A stretch of 64,000 nucleotides of DNA from Clavibacter michiganensis subsp. tessellarius (GTDB lineage Bacteria > Actinomycetota > Actinomycetes > Actinomycetales > Microbacteriaceae). The position numbers and the translations under genes are program-made. The stretch lies in NCBI RefSeq assembly GCF_021922985.1, contig NZ_CP040788.1, positions 1,984,001 to 2,048,000 on the forward strand. Reading direction: 5' to 3'. This document shows positions 20,502-29,772 of this stretch, piece after piece. How positions within the stretch are numbered: the first letter of the stretch is position 1; the number at the start of each line of letters is the position of its first letter. The notes below the pieces were generated by a model, which was given only the letters and a program-made list of their open reading frames with translations, had not been told where the DNA came from and made no database searches.

Positions 20502-20876
20502 CTAGCGCGCCTTCTTCTTGCCGGCTACGGTGCGCTTCGGGCCCTTGCGGGTGCGAGCGTTGGTCTTCGTGCGCTGCCCGTGGACAGGGAGGCCGCGGCG
20601 GTGGCGGATGCCCTCGTAGCTGCCGATCTCGACCTTGCGGCGGATGTCGGCGGCGACCTCGCGGCGGAGGTCTCCCTCCACCTTGAAGTTGCCCTCGATG
20701 TAGTCGCGGAGCGCGATGAGCTGGTCGTCGCTGAGGTCCTTGACGCGGATGTTCTTGTCGATGCCGGTGTCCGCGAGCGTCTTGACGCTCGAGGTGCGGC
20801 CGACGCCGTAGATGTACGTGAGTGCGATCTCGACGCGCTTGTCGCGCGGGAGGTCGACGCCTGCTAGACGTGCCAT
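20502..20876 (-). CDS. rpsM: 30S ribosomal protein S13
   Basis: A 124-residue S13 at the head of the small subunit, contacting P-site tRNA and L5. [20 protein letters not shown] at the start and [20 protein letters not shown] near the end are invariant-type segments; the tail KKKAR reaches toward tRNA. Normal length. Confidence 0.98.
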   Translation of the reverse strand: MARLAGVDLPRDKRVEIALTYIYGVGRTSSVKTLADTGIDKNIRVKDLSDDQLIALRDYIEGNFKVEGDLRREVAADIRRKVEIGSYEGIRHRRGLPVHGQRTKTNARTRKGPKRTVAGKKKAR

Positions 20877-20950
20877 TGAGGCTTCTCCTGGTGGTGGATG
20901 GAGGTCTGCAGCAGAGCCTGTGCATCGGCCTCCGACCGATGGTGTCCCCC

Positions 20951-20966
20951 GGACCCTCGCGGGTCC
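20951..20966 (-). terminator. Hairpin between rpmJ and rpsM
   Basis: GGACCC-TCGC-GGGTCC, a 6-bp GC stem inside the operon, about 65 nt after the rpmJ stop. It is preceded by the spacer GGCACCACCCGCACCACC. It could act as weak attenuator. Confidence 0.4.
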
Positions 20967-21031
20967 CGGCTTCCGGCGCTGCTGTCGTGCTTCTTATGGG
21001 TGGTGCGGGTGGTGCCGTGCGATGGGTCTGA

Positions 21032-21145
21032 TCAGCCCTGGCGCTGCTTGTGGCGCGGGTTCTCGCAGATGACCATCACGTTGCCGCTGCGTCGGATGAC
21101 CTTGCACTTCTCGCAGATCGGCTTGACGCTCGGGTTGACCTTCAT
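21032..21145 (-). CDS. rpmJ: 50S ribosomal protein L36
   Basis: A 37-residue L36, read directly from the minus strand: it begins [17 protein letters not shown] and ends NPRHKQRQG. Cys11, Cys14, Cys27 and His32 form the zinc site, so this is the zinc-binding (C+) form. It lies between infA and rpsM, its normal place. Confidence 0.97.
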   Translation of the reverse strand: MKVNPSVKPICEKCKVIRRSGNVMVICENPRHKQRQG

Positions 21146-21215
21146 GACGCTTCCTTATGTGTTCTTCGCTGGCCTCGTACCCCGCGGGTGCGGGGCCGTT
21201 CCTTGTGCAGCAGGC

Positions 21216-21437
21216 CTACTTGTAGCGGTAGACGATCCGGCCGCGCGTGAGGTCGTACGGGCTCAGCTCCACGATCACGCGGTCCTCGGGGAGGATGCGG
21301 ATGTAGTGCTGACGCATCTTGCCCGAGATGTGGGCGAGGACCTTGTGCCCGTTGCTCAGCTCAACGCGGAACATCGCGTTCGGCAGAGCTTCGACAACTC
21401 CGCCTTCGATCTCGATGACGCCGTCTTTCTTGGCCAT
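21216..21437 (-). CDS. infA: Translation initiation factor IF-1
   Basis: A 73-residue S1/OB-fold factor that blocks the A site during initiation. [39 protein letters not shown] and [13 protein letters not shown] are diagnostic. First gene of the alpha operon, under its own promoter. Confidence 0.98.
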
Positions 21438-21545
21438 ATACTCACTGTCGCTAGAGGTGGTGTCTGCTGGTCGTGCGGATGCGCATCAGGTGGAGCGCGC
21501 ATGGTGGGGACGGCTCGCCGGGAGGCGGCCGCGCACCAAGGGTCG

Positions 21546-21574
21546 AGAGTACGGCATCCCCGGGCGTGTCGCAA
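21546..21574 (-). promoter_or_regulatory. Promoter of the infA-rpmJ-rpsM-rpsK-rpoA-rplQ operon
   Basis: TTGCGA and TACTCT with a 17-bp spacer on the minus strand; leader of about 100 nt. The same -10 hexamer and spacing occur at the rplM promoter. Confidence 0.72.
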
Positions 21575-21645
21575 TTCTCCCCGCGTGTCGCGGTCGGATC
21601 CGCCCGTCCTGCGCTAACGGGAGCGCCGCGCCCCCGGAGCGCACG

Positions 21646-21675
21646 ACGGGCCGGGCGGTCGCCCGCCCGGCCCGT
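21646..21675 (-). terminator. Terminator after mtlD
   Basis: Perfect 12-bp stem ACGGGCCGGGCG / CGCCCGGCCCGT with a 6-nt loop, 26 nt beyond the mtlD stop. It separates the mannitol locus from infA. Confidence 0.8.
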
Positions 21676-21701
21676 GCACGATGCGTCGCGTCGCCTGCCG
21701 C

Positions 21702-22874
21702 CTACTCCGCGCGGTGACGCGGCGCGCTGCGGCGGTCGGCCTGGGCCGCGTCCACCACGGCGACGAGGTCGGCGGTGAGGGGGTGCCCGTCGTCGAGCCC
21801 GGTGACCCGACGGACGAGGTCCGCGGCGGTGTCGGTCTGCAGCAGCTCCTGGAGCTCGAGCGCCTGCGGGTCGCCCGCGGGGTCGAAGCGGAGCGCCTGG
21901 CCCATCGCGCGGACGAGCGCGTCGTGCGGCAGGCCGCGCTCGGCGAGCTGGGATGCGGGTCCCACGAAGCGCTCCTCGCGGGAGAGCTTGCGCAGCGGCT
22001 GGCGGCCGACGCGCTCGACGGTGTCCGCGAGGGCCGCGTTGGCGAAGCGCGCGAGGTTCTTCTCGCGGTACGCCGCCTGCTCGGCCTCGTCGAGCCCGTG
22101 CTTGGCGACGAGCAGCGCGCTCGTCTCCTCGAGCACGAGGCGGACCTCGTCGGCGACCTCGGGGATCGCCATCGCGTCCGACTGGCTCACGGCACCGCGC
22201 GCGTAGCCGTGGTACGCGACGGTCGCGTGGCCGGTGTTGACCGTGAAGAGCTTGCGCTCGATGTAGGGCGCGAGGTCGTCGACGAACGTGGCGCCGGGGA
22301 TCTCGGGCACGGCGTCGCCGAACGGACCGCGCTCCACGACCCACTCCGAGAAGTCCTCGACGGTCACGTCGAGGCCCGCGGCGGGGTCCTGGTTCGGGAC
22401 GATGCGGTCGACGGCCGTGTTGGCGAAGACCGCGCGCCCCAGGGCGTCCGCGTCGTCGCCGAGCGCCGTCGCGATCTCGGCGCGCAGCGTGTCCGTGGCG
22501 TTGATCGCGTTCTCGCACGCCATGACGGCGACCGGCGCGAGGTCGGCCGAGCGCGCGCGCAGGCCCGACGCGATGGCGGGCGCCACGAAGCGGAGGATGT
22601 TCGGGCCCACGGCCGTGGTGACGACGTCGGCGGTCGCGATCTCGCGGATCAGCGCCTCGCCGTCGGCCGCGCTGTCGATCGCGCGGAAGCCCGTGACGGT
22701 CCACTCGCGCGCGTGCGGGCCGACCTCGGTGACGCGGTACGAGTCGGCGGCGTCGAGGTGCTCGATGAGCTCGGCGTTGACGTCGGCGAAGACGACCTCG
22801 TACCCGGCCTCGTGCAGGATCAGCCCGACGAAGCCGCGGCCGATGTTGCCGGCGCCGAAGTGGACGGCCTTCAC
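21702..22874 (-). CDS. mtlD: Mannitol-1-phosphate 5-dehydrogenase
   Basis: A 390-residue NAD-dependent dehydrogenase of the polyol long-chain family; it oxidises mannitol-1-phosphate, the product of MtlA/MtlF uptake, to fructose-6-phosphate. The N-terminal NAD motif is [24 protein letters not shown] and [17 protein letters not shown] carry active-site residues, including the catalytic Lys. The GTG start overlaps mtlF by 4 nt (GTGA), so the two are coupled. Confidence 0.95.
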   Translation of the reverse strand: MKAVHFGAGNIGRGFVGLILHEAGYEVVFADVNAELIEHLDAADSYRVTEVGPHAREWTVTGFRAIDSAADGEALIREIATADVVTTAVGPNILRFVAPAIASGLRARSADLAPVAVMACENAINATDTLRAEIATALGDDADALGRAVFANTAVDRIVPNQDPAAGLDVTVEDFSEWVVERGPFGDAVPEIPGATFVDDLAPYIERKLFTVNTGHATVAYHGYARGAVSQSDAMAIPEVADEVRLVLEETSALLVAKHGLDEAEQAAYREKNLARFANAALADTVERVGRQPLRKLSREERFVGPASQLAERGLPHDALVRAMGQALRFDPAGDPQALELQELLQTDTAADLVRRVTGLDDGHPLTADLVAVVDAAQADRRSAPRHRAE

Positions 22875-23308
22875 GCCTCGTTCACCTCCGCCAGGAGCGC
22901 GTACAGCGCCTCGGCGTCGGGGGCGTCGAGGAGCTTCTGCACCTCGTCGTCGTCGCTGAAGATGATGGCGATCTTGCTGAGGATGTCGAGGTGCCCGTTG
23001 TCCTTGCCGGCGATGCCGACGACGAAGCGGACCTCGTTGCCCGCCCAGTCGATCGGGGCGTCGTAGCGGACGAAGGAGAGGGCGGAGTCGAGGATCGTGT
23101 CCTTGCCCTCGTTGGTGCCGTGCGGGATGGCGAGCAGGTTGCCCATGTAGGTCGAGACGCTCTTCTCGCGCTCGAGCATGAACCCCTGGTACTCGGGGGT
23201 GACGGCGCCCGCGGCGACGAGGATGCCCGCCGCCTCGGCGATGGCCTCCTCCACGCTCGCGGCGGTGCCGCCGACGCGGATCTGGGCGGGTTCGAGGACG
23301 TTCGACAT
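22871..23308 (-). CDS. mtlF: PTS mannitol EIIA component
   Basis: A 145-residue IIA of the mannitol/fructose PTS family. Phosphorylatable His63 lies in [12 protein letters not shown]. It passes phosphate from HPr to the IIB domain of MtlA. AGGAGCACC before the ATG is a good ribosome site. It is a separate protein here, as in Gram-positive bacteria, not fused to MtlA. Confidence 0.95.
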   Translation of the reverse strand: MSNVLEPAQIRVGGTAASVEEAIAEAAGILVAAGAVTPEYQGFMLEREKSVSTYMGNLLAIPHGTNEGKDTILDSALSFVRYDAPIDWAGNEVRFVVGIAGKDNGHLDILSKIAIIFSDDDEVQKLLDAPDAEALYALLAEVNEA

Positions 23309-23344
23309 GGTGCTCCTGACGTGGTTCTGCCTGATGCGAGGCTA

Positions 23345-23376
23345 CCGGGGCCCGGTCGGTGTCGACCGGGCCCCGG
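23345..23376 (-). terminator. Hairpin between mtlA and mtlF
   Basis: A perfect 14-bp stem (23345-23358 with 23363-23376, loop GTGT), 48 nt after the mtlA stop and 36 nt before mtlF. The preceding spacer contains CCCGCACCACCGCAC. It could be a full terminator, in which case mtlFD needs readthrough or its own start site. Confidence 0.75.
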
Positions 23377-23424
23377 AGCCCGCGCGTGCGGTGGTGCGGG
23401 TCCGCCGCGGGGGGCGGACCGGGA

Positions 23425-24960
23425 TCAGCTGTCCGAGCGCTGCTTCCGGACCAGCTCCACGATCTCGTCGTAGCGCGGCGAGTTCATGAAGTTGTCGACC
23501 GAGACGTGCTCGCTCGCCGGGCTCTTCTCGCGGGCGCGGTCGGTGAGCTCGCGCTGCGTGATCACGAGGTCGGCCTGGCCGTCGAGGGCCGCGATGGCCT
23601 TGTTGACGACCGTGACGTCGGTGACGCCGGCCTTCTTCATCTTGTTGCGGAGGACCGAGGCGCCCATGGCGGACGAGCCCATGCCGGCGTCGCAGGCGAA
23701 GACGATGTCCTGGATGCGGGTGGCCGTGGCCGTGCCGCCGTCCGTGCCCGTGCCCGTGGCCGCCTGGCCGTCGGCGAGGCCGCCGACCGTGCCCGCGGTG
23801 CCGGTCTCGGCGCCGAGGCCCGTGAGGACCGACGACTCCTTGCCCTTGTTGGCCTGGGTCGCGGCGACCGCGGCGCCGAAGTCGCCCGAGCCCTTCTTGC
23901 CGGTGCGGAGGATGACCGCCGCGACGACGAAGGTGACGGCGGCCGAGATGATGACCGAGAGGATCACGCCGGGGAAGCTGTCGCTGGCGGTCTGGCCGAG
24001 CACGGCGATGATGCTGCCGGGCGAGGCCGGGGCACGGAGGCCGGAGCCGAAGGCGACGTTGGTCGCGACGCCCGAGGCGCCACCCGCGATGACCGCGAGG
24101 AACAGGAGCGGCTTGGACAGCACGTACGGGAAGTAGATCTCGTGGATGCCGCCGACGAACTGGATGAGGATCGCGCCGGGGGCGGTGGAGCGGGCCGCGC
24201 CCGCGCCGAAGATCGCGAACGCGAGGAGCACGCCGAGGCCGGGGCCGGGGTTCGCCTCGAGCAGGAACAGGATGCTCTTGCCGTTCTGCAGCGCCTCGGT
24301 CGTGCCGAGCGGGGTGAGGATGCCCTGGTTGATGGCGTTGTTGAGGAACAGGACCTTCGCCGGCTCGATCACGATGCTCGTGAGGGGCAGCAGGCCGTTG
24401 TCGACGAGGAAGCCGACGCCGCCGCCGAGGCGGGCGGTGATCCAGCCGATGACGGGCGTGAGGGCGAAGAACGCGCCGATCGCGAAGATCGCGCCGAGGA
24501 TGCCGGCGGAGAAGTTGTTGACCAGCATCTCGAAGCCGGGGCGGATCCGGTCGATCCAGAGCCGCTCGATGACCTTCAGCAGGTAGGCCGCGAGCGGGCC
24601 CGTGATCATCGCGCCGAGGAACATCGGGCTGCCGCCGTCGTAGTACGGCTCGCCGATGGTGCCGACGATGACGCCCATGGTGGCGATGGTCGCGACCACG
24701 CCGCCTCGGGTGTCGTAGACCATGCGGCCGCCGGTGTTCGCGATGAGCAGCGGCAGCATGAAGAACAGGATCGGGTTGATCAGCTGCGCGATGTCCGCGT
24801 TGGGCAGGTAGCCCGTGGGGATGAACAGGGCCGTGAGGAGGCCCCAGGCGATGAACGCCGCGATGTTCGGCATGATCATGCCGCTGAGGAACGTGCCGAA
24901 CTTCTGCACGCCGAGCCGCACGGACTGTCCCGTGCTGCGGGTGGGTGACGTCGTCGTCAT
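23425..24960 (-). CDS. mtlA: PTS mannitol transporter EIICB
   Basis: A 511-residue permease that imports mannitol and phosphorylates it. The IIC part (about residues 15-350) holds multiple membrane helices and the substrate motif [12 protein letters not shown]. After a Gly/Thr-rich linker, the IIB domain has phospho-Cys423 in [14 protein letters not shown]. The protein ends at IIB; the IIA is the next gene. AGGAG is about 10 nt before the ATG. Confidence 0.96.
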   Translation of the reverse strand: MTTTSPTRSTGQSVRLGVQKFGTFLSGMIMPNIAAFIAWGLLTALFIPTGYLPNADIAQLINPILFFMLPLLIANTGGRMVYDTRGGVVATIATMGVIVGTIGEPYYDGGSPMFLGAMITGPLAAYLLKVIERLWIDRIRPGFEMLVNNFSAGILGAIFAIGAFFALTPVIGWITARLGGGVGFLVDNGLLPLTSIVIEPAKVLFLNNAINQGILTPLGTTEALQNGKSILFLLEANPGPGLGVLLAFAIFGAGAARSTAPGAILIQFVGGIHEIYFPYVLSKPLLFLAVIAGGASGVATNVAFGSGLRAPASPGSIIAVLGQTASDSFPGVILSVIISAAVTFVVAAVILRTGKKGSGDFGAAVAATQANKGKESSVLTGLGAETGTAGTVGGLADGQAATGTGTDGGTATATRIQDIVFACDAGMGSSAMGASVLRNKMKKAGVTDVTVVNKAIAALDGQADLVITQRELTDRAREKSPASEHVSVDNFMNSPRYDEIVELVRKQRSDS

Positions 24961-24986
24961 GGGGGTGGTGCTCCTGTCGTGGTGGG

Positions 24987-25006
24987 GCGGGCCTGCTGCG
25001 GCCCGC
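24987..25006 (-). terminator. Hairpin between ptsI and mtlA
   Basis: GCGGGCC-TGCTGC-GGCCCGC, a 7-bp stem about 40 nt past the ptsI stop. It again follows a CACC-rich spacer (ACCGCACCACACCCTCACCACC), and may set EI levels apart from MtlA. Confidence 0.45.
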
Positions 25007-25047
25007 CTGCTGCGGTGGTGAGGGTGTGGTGCGGTGGAGGGGGCGGG

Positions 25048-26718
25048 TCAGACGGTGGCGGGCGCCGACGCCGCGGTGACCGCGGCGCGCGCCTCGACGG
25101 CGCTGTCGGCGGCGAGGGCGACGGCGGCCAGGGCCTCCGCCTCCTCGCGCGAGTGGAGGGCGAGCTCGGCGCGCACGTCGGCGAGGGCCGCGGGCGACAT
25201 CGAGAGGCTGGTGGCGCCGAGGCCCACGAGCACGACGGCGAGCAGCGGGTCGGCCGCGGCCTCGCCGCAGATGCCCACGGGCTTGCCGAGAGCGCGTCCC
25301 GCGGCGCCGACCTCCTGCACGAGGCGGAGGACGGCGGGGTGCCACGGGTCCTGGAACGCGGCCACGGATCCCAGCAGCCGGTCGGCCGCGAGCGTGTACT
25401 GCGTGAGGTCGTTGGTGCCGATGCTCGCGAAGTCGGCGACACCGAGGATCCGGTCGGCCAGCAGCGCGGAGGACGGGACCTCCACCATCACGCCGACGGT
25501 CTTCAGGCCCAGCTCGCGGCCGAGGGCCGAGAAGTAGCGCGCCTCCTCCACGGTCGAGACCATGGGCGCCATGACCCACAGGTCGGCGTCGGTGGCGGCG
25601 TCGGCCTGCGCGAGCGCGGTGAGCTGGTCGCGGAGGATCTGCTCGTTGGCGCGGAGCGCGCGGAGGCCGCGGAGGCCGAGGGCCGGGTTCTCCTCGTCGG
25701 CGTCGTTGAGGAAGGCGAGCGGCTTGTCGGCGCCGGCGTCGAGCGCGCGGACGACGACCTTCTGGCCGGGGAACGCCTCGAGCAGGCGCGTGTAGTGCGC
25801 CTGCTGCTCGGCGACGGTCGGCGCGCTCGTGGCGTCGAGGAAGAGGAACTCGGTGCGGAAGAGGCCGACGCCCTCGGCGCCCTTGGCCACCGCGTCCGCG
25901 GCGCCGTCGGCGGATCCGAGGTTCGCGAGCAGCGGGATCGTCGTGCCGTCGGACAGCGCGCCGGGGCCGGTGGGCACGGCGACGCGGGCGCTCCGGGCGG
26001 CGATGGCGTCGCGCGCGGCGGACTCCTCCTCCGGGGTCGGGCCCACGGTGACGGCGCCGGTCAGCGCGTCGACCACCACGGTCTCGCCGTCGGCGAGGTC
26101 GGCCGCGGCCGCGACGCCGACGACCGCGACGATCGCCTTCTCGCGGGCGAGGATCGCCGTGTGCGAGGTGGGGCCGCCGTCGGTCGTGACGAGGGCGAGC
26201 ACCTTGTCGAGGTCGAGGAGGGCCGTGTCGGCGGGCGCGAGGTCGCGGGCGACGAGCACGAAGGCGTGGTCGGGGTCCGGCACGCCCGGGGCGGCGACAC
26301 CCTGCAGGTGCGCGACGACGCGCTGCGAGACGTCGTCGAGGTCGGTGGCGCGCTCGCCCATGTAGCCGCCCATGCTGAGGAGCAGGTCGCGGAAGCCCGC
26401 GAACGCCTCGTGCACGGCGCGCTCGGCGGTGCGGCCCGTCGCGAGGCGGGCGGTGATGTCGTCGACGAGCGTCGGGTCCTCGGCCATGAACGCCTGCGCC
26501 TCGAGGACGTCCTTGGCGGCGCCGCCGGCCTTCTCCCCGCGGATGCGGATGTCGGCGGCGACCGCCGCGAGCGACGCGCTCACGCGGATGCGCTCCTCGT
26601 CGGCGGTCAGGGTGCTGGCGGTGTCGGCGGGCTCGGGGAGCGGGTCGGGCATCCGGATCACGGGGCCGACGGCGGAGCCCCGGCCGATGCCGATGCCCTG
26701 CAGGGTGCGGGAGCTCAT
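25048..26718 (-). CDS. ptsI: Phosphoenolpyruvate-protein phosphotransferase (PTS enzyme I)
   Basis: A 556-residue EI that takes phosphate from PEP and gives it to HPr. Active His186 lies in TTDGGPTSHTAILAREKAI; the PEP site includes GLFRTEFLFLD and GTNDLTQYTLAADR, and the C-terminal Cys is in PVGICGEAA. The ATG overlaps the ptsH stop by 4 nt. As a general PTS protein it would serve every PTS sugar, yet it is placed in the mannitol locus. Confidence 0.96.
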   Translation of the reverse strand: MSSRTLQGIGIGRGSAVGPVIRMPDPLPEPADTASTLTADEERIRVSASLAAVAADIRIRGEKAGGAAKDVLEAQAFMAEDPTLVDDITARLATGRTAERAVHEAFAGFRDLLLSMGGYMGERATDLDDVSQRVVAHLQGVAAPGVPDPDHAFVLVARDLAPADTALLDLDKVLALVTTDGGPTSHTAILAREKAIVAVVGVAAAADLADGETVVVDALTGAVTVGPTPEEESAARDAIAARSARVAVPTGPGALSDGTTIPLLANLGSADGAADAVAKGAEGVGLFRTEFLFLDATSAPTVAEQQAHYTRLLEAFPGQKVVVRALDAGADKPLAFLNDADEENPALGLRGLRALRANEQILRDQLTALAQADAATDADLWVMAPMVSTVEEARYFSALGRELGLKTVGVMVEVPSSALLADRILGVADFASIGTNDLTQYTLAADRLLGSVAAFQDPWHPAVLRLVQEVGAAGRALGKPVGICGEAAADPLLAVVLVGLGATSLSMSPAALADVRAELALHSREEAEALAAVALAADSAVEARAAVTAASAPATV

Positions 26719-26981
26719 GCGGCGTCCAGGTCGGACTCGAGGAGCGTGGCGAGGTCGGTGACGACCTGCTCGGCGTTCTCGCCCTCGGCGGAGACGACGA
26801 CCTCGTCGCCCGTGTCGACGCCCAGCGAGATCACGCCGAGGATGCTGGCGGCGTTCACGCTGCGGTCGCCCTTGGCGAGCTGCACGGGGATCCCGGCCTT
26901 CGCGGCCGCCTGCGTGAAGAGCGAGGCGGGGCGGGCGTGCAGCCCGTGCGACGAGGCGATGGTGACGGTGCGTTCTGCCAT
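26715..26981 (-). CDS. ptsH: PTS phosphocarrier protein HPr
   Basis: An 88-residue HPr. His15 is in SSHGLHARPAS and takes phosphate from EI; a serine at position 46 (AASILGVISLGV) matches the regulatory site that HPr kinase uses in low-GC Gram-positives, though most actinobacteria are not known for that control. The ATG with GAAGGAG upstream is chosen; the long in-frame extension upstream is repeats and non-coding. Overlaps ptsI by 4 nt. Confidence 0.95.
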   Translation of the reverse strand: MAERTVTIASSHGLHARPASLFTQAAAKAGIPVQLAKGDRSVNAASILGVISLGVDTGDEVVVSAEGENAEQVVTDLATLLESDLDAA

Positions 26982-26997
26982 GGTGGCTCCTTCGATC

Positions 26998-27015
26998 GGC
27001 CCCGTCGTCGGGGCC
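26998..27015 (-). terminator. Small hairpin upstream of ptsH
   Basis: GGCCCC-GTCGTC-GGGGCC, 6-bp GC stem 17 nt before the ptsH start, after the 9-bp repeats. It completes the stop-spacer-hairpin pattern for the IIB gene. Confidence 0.4.
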
Positions 27016-27043
27016 CTGGTGGGCGGTGGTCGTGCGGTGTCGC

Positions 27044-27088
27044 GGTCGTGCCGGTGATGCGGGTCGTGCCGGTCGTGCCGGTCGTGCG
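27044..27088 (-). repeat. 9-bp tandem repeat, five units (minus-strand GGCACGACC)
   Basis: Five head-to-tail units on the plus strand: GGTCGTGCC, GGTGATGCG, GGTCGTGCC twice, GGTCGTGCG. They lie between the IIB-like gene and ptsH. The minus-strand sense is a GCACGACC series, close to the GCACCACC element found after other genes. Confidence 0.8.
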
Positions 27089-27136
27089 GTGTCGGCGCGG
27101 GGCCGGTGGTCTCGGGGCGGGGGCGGGCGGAGGCGG

Positions 27137-27514
27137 TCAGGCGGGGTGCGGCGCTCCCCCGGCGGGTCGGCCGGGCGCGGCGCCCATCCCGAGCGCGCGG
27201 CCGCCGGCGCGCATCGCGGCGAGGGCCCGGTCGAGCGCGGCGCGGGCGCCCTCGGGACGCGAGGCGTCCGCGTCGAGGAGCACGGCGGTCGCGCCCTCGT
27301 CGGCGGCGGCCCGGCGCACGAGGTCGATGCGGTCGGCGAGGTGGGCGCCGAGGAGGACGACGTCCATGCCCGCGGCGTCGAGGCGGACGTCGGCGACGGA
27401 GCCGGCGACGGCCTCGATCTCGAGCCCGTCGGCCTCGGCGAGGGAGCGGAGGCGGTGGGCGAGGAAGGTGCTGGATGCGCCGGAGCCGCAGACGACGAGG
27501 ATCCTCCCGGTCAT
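27137..27514 (-). CDS. PTS IIB component, lactose/cellobiose-like
   Basis: A 125-residue protein beginning MTGRILVVCGSGASSTFLA. The P-loop with Cys9 is that of IIB proteins of the lactose/chitobiose or galactitol type, where the Cys carries phosphate. No matching IIC is in the window, and MtlA has its own IIB, so its partner is unknown; a regulatory role toward the adjacent EII-type regulator is possible but is inference. The last 30 residues are Gly/Ala/Pro-rich. ATG with GAGGAGG upstream. Divergent from the regulator. Confidence 0.75.
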   Translation of the reverse strand: MTGRILVVCGSGASSTFLAHRLRSLAEADGLEIEAVAGSVADVRLDAAGMDVVLLGAHLADRIDLVRRAAADEGATAVLLDADASRPEGARAALDRALAAMRAGGRALGMGAAPGRPAGGAPHPA

Positions 27515-27724
27515 GCTGTGCCTCCTCGCGTCGTCGCTGGTCGTCCCATGGTGCTCCGCCCGGGGGCGGCGGCACCAGCAGATCCGCTTCCGCACGGTAG
27601 GAAGACCCGTCGTGCGCGGCCGCCGCCGGGCGTCCTGCCCGCCCCGGGATGGTTGACTCGACAGTGCACGCGCGCCGCGCCCGTCCCGCCGACCCGGGAT
27701 CCGCCGGCCGCGGGGAGGACGCGC

Positions 27725-29674
27725 ATGCTCAGCGACAACCAGGAGAGGCTGCTGGACTACCTGTCCTCGGCGGATCGCTGGGTCGAGGCCGGGGAGCTCG
27801 CCGACCGGCTGGGCGTCACCACCCGCAGCGTCCGGAGCTACGTCGCCGCGGTCCGCGAGCGGTCGGACGTGGCGATCGCCTCCTCCCCCGACGGCTACCG
27901 CATCGACGCCGGCAGCTACGCCCGGCACCGCGGCGGTCGCGGCTCGGGCGACGCCCAGGGCACGCCGCGCGACCGGCTGCACGCGCTCGTCCGCCGCCTG
28001 GGCGACGCCCCCGCCGGGCTCGACGTCTTCGCGCTGGCCGACGAGCTGCACGTGAGCGAGTCCACCATCGAGGCGGACCTCCGCAAGGTGCGCGCCCTGG
28101 TGGAGGACGCGGGGCTCGCGCTCCGCCGCAGCGGATCCCAGGTCGTGCTCGCGGGGTCCGAGCGCGACTTCCGCCGCCTCCTGTCGCGCATGTTCCGCGA
28201 CGAGAGCGCGCAGGGGTTCCTGCCGCTCGAGTCCGTGCAGCGGGAGTTCGCGTCCGACTCGCTGCGCGCCTTCAAGACCGACCTCGTCCGCGAGCTCACC
28301 GAGCGCGGGTTCTTCGTCAACGAGTACGGCGTCGACAACGTGCTGCTGCACGTGGCGATCGCGGTGGACCGGCTCGCGCGGGCGCCGCGACGGGAGGACG
28401 CGGATGCGTCGGCGGGCGCGGCCGAGGCGGCCGCCGGCTCCCCCGCCGCCGATCCCACCGCCCTCGCGATCCGCGACGTGCTCGCCCGGCTCCTCGCCGC
28501 CCACTTCGACGCGCCCGTGCCCGCGGGCGACGTCGCCTACCTCGCGCTCCTCGTCCGCACGCGGGTCGTCACGCCCGGCAACGAGCAGTCGCTCGCCACC
28601 GTGATGCGGGACCACGTCGTCGAGAGCGACCTCGACGTGGTGCGCGCCATCGTCCGCCGGGTGAAGCAGGAGTACCTGGTCGACCTCGAGGACGAGGACT
28701 TCACGGTCCGCTTCTCGCTGCACCTCGGCAACCTCGTCGCGCGCGCCGCCGACCGCTCGTTCTCGCGCAACCCGCTCGCCCGCTCCATCAAGACCTCGTA
28801 TCCGATGACGTACGAGATCGCGGTCTTCATCGCGAGCGAGGTGCAGCGGCGGCGGGGCATCGCGATCAACGACGACGAGATCGCGTACATCGCGCTGCAC
28901 GTCGGCTCCCACCGGGAGCGCGTCGCCCGGCGCGACGACCGGGTCGCGTGCGCGCTGGTCTGCCCGAACTACTACGACCTGCACCAGATCATGCGCAGCC
29001 GCATCGAGCAGGCGCTCGGCGCGGACATCAGCGTCGACGCCGTGATCACGCGCACCGACGCGGACGCCGACGCGCTCGGGGTCGACCTCGTCATCGACGC
29101 CACCGGGTCCCGCCCGCCCGGCGACGCCGTCGTGGTGGTGCAGCCGCTGCCGACGCCCGACGACATCGAGGCGATCCGCCGGGCCGTGGCCCGCGTCCGT
29201 CGGCACGCCCGCCGCAGCGCGATGAAGCACGACCTGCTGCGCTTCCTCGACGAGTCGCTCTTCTTCCGCGACCTGCACGCGCCCGACGAGGAGGCCATGA
29301 TCCGGCTGCTCGGCGGGCGGATGGTCGAGCAGGGCATCATCGAGCCCGAGTACATCGAGGGCGCCATCGAGCGCGAGCGGCTCTCCTCCACGGCGTTCAC
29401 CGACACGCTCGCCGTGCCGCACTCGCTCGCCATGACCGCGCACCGCACGGCCATCGCCATCGTGGTCAACGACGAGGCGATGCAGTGGGGCGGCAACCGC
29501 GTGCATGTGGTGGCGCTCGTCGCGTTCAGCGCGAGCGGCCGCTCGAGCTTCCAGCACGTCTTCGACCAGTTCGTCGAGGTGTTCTCCGACCACCGCGACG
29601 TGCAGGCGATCATGCGGGCGTCCGGGTCGCACGGCTCCTTCATCGAGGAGCTCGTGCACGTCATGGACACCTGA
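27725..29674 (+). CDS. PRD-domain transcriptional regulator with EIIB- and EIIA-like domains (MtlR/BglG type)
   Basis: A 649-residue activator or antiterminator-type regulator. Two helix-turn-helix parts come first (LLDYLSSADRWVEAGELADR and AGLDVFALADELHVSESTI). Two PRD domains follow, each with a candidate phospho-His (NVLLHVAIAVDRLAR and YIALHVGSHRERV). Then an EIIB-like region (ACALVCPNYYDLHQIM) and a C-terminal EIIA-like domain with His566 in LAVPHSLAMT. This is the layout of MtlR activators, which respond to mannitol PTS phosphorylation. GGGAGGAC precedes the ATG. Divergent from the IIB-ptsHI-mtlAFD cluster, which it probably controls. Confidence 0.88.
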   Translation: MLSDNQERLLDYLSSADRWVEAGELADRLGVTTRSVRSYVAAVRERSDVAIASSPDGYRIDAGSYARHRGGRGSGDAQGTPRDRLHALVRRLGDAPAGLDVFALADELHVSESTIEADLRKVRALVEDAGLALRRSGSQVVLAGSERDFRRLLSRMFRDESAQGFLPLESVQREFASDSLRAFKTDLVRELTERGFFVNEYGVDNVLLHVAIAVDRLARAPRREDADASAGAAEAAAGSPAADPTALAIRDVLARLLAAHFDAPVPAGDVAYLALLVRTRVVTPGNEQSLATVMRDHVVESDLDVVRAIVRRVKQEYLVDLEDEDFTVRFSLHLGNLVARAADRSFSRNPLARSIKTSYPMTYEIAVFIASEVQRRRGIAINDDEIAYIALHVGSHRERVARRDDRVACALVCPNYYDLHQIMRSRIEQALGADISVDAVITRTDADADALGVDLVIDATGSRPPGDAVVVVQPLPTPDDIEAIRRAVARVRRHARRSAMKHDLLRFLDESLFFRDLHAPDEEAMIRLLGGRMVEQGIIEPEYIEGAIERERLSSTAFTDTLAVPHSLAMTAHRTAIAIVVNDEAMQWGGNRVHVVALVAFSASGRSSFQHVFDQFVEVFSDHRDVQAIMRASGSHGSFIEELVHVMDT

Positions 29675-29694
29675 CCGGCGTCTCCGCCGCGCGC

Positions 29695-29719
29695 GCCGGA
29701 CGGCGCCGATCGGTCCGGC
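29695..29719. terminator. Possible bidirectional terminator between regulator and map
   Basis: GCCGGAC and GTCCGGC arms with an 11-nt loop in the 98-bp gap between two convergent genes. Other GC-rich foldings are possible there. Confidence 0.45.
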
Positions 29720-29772
29720 CGGTCAGGACGCCACGGCGCTCGGGCGGCCGACGTCGCGGGGGTCGCGCGCGC

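Noticed and set aside
26998..27136. A CRISPR-like array
   Set aside because: The units are 9 bp head to tail, without spacers.
27026..27724. An N-terminal extension of the PRD regulator reaching back to 27026
   Set aside because: That stretch is antisense to the IIB-like gene and intergenic DNA. The ATG at 27725 has a proper ribosome site and starts the HTH domain.
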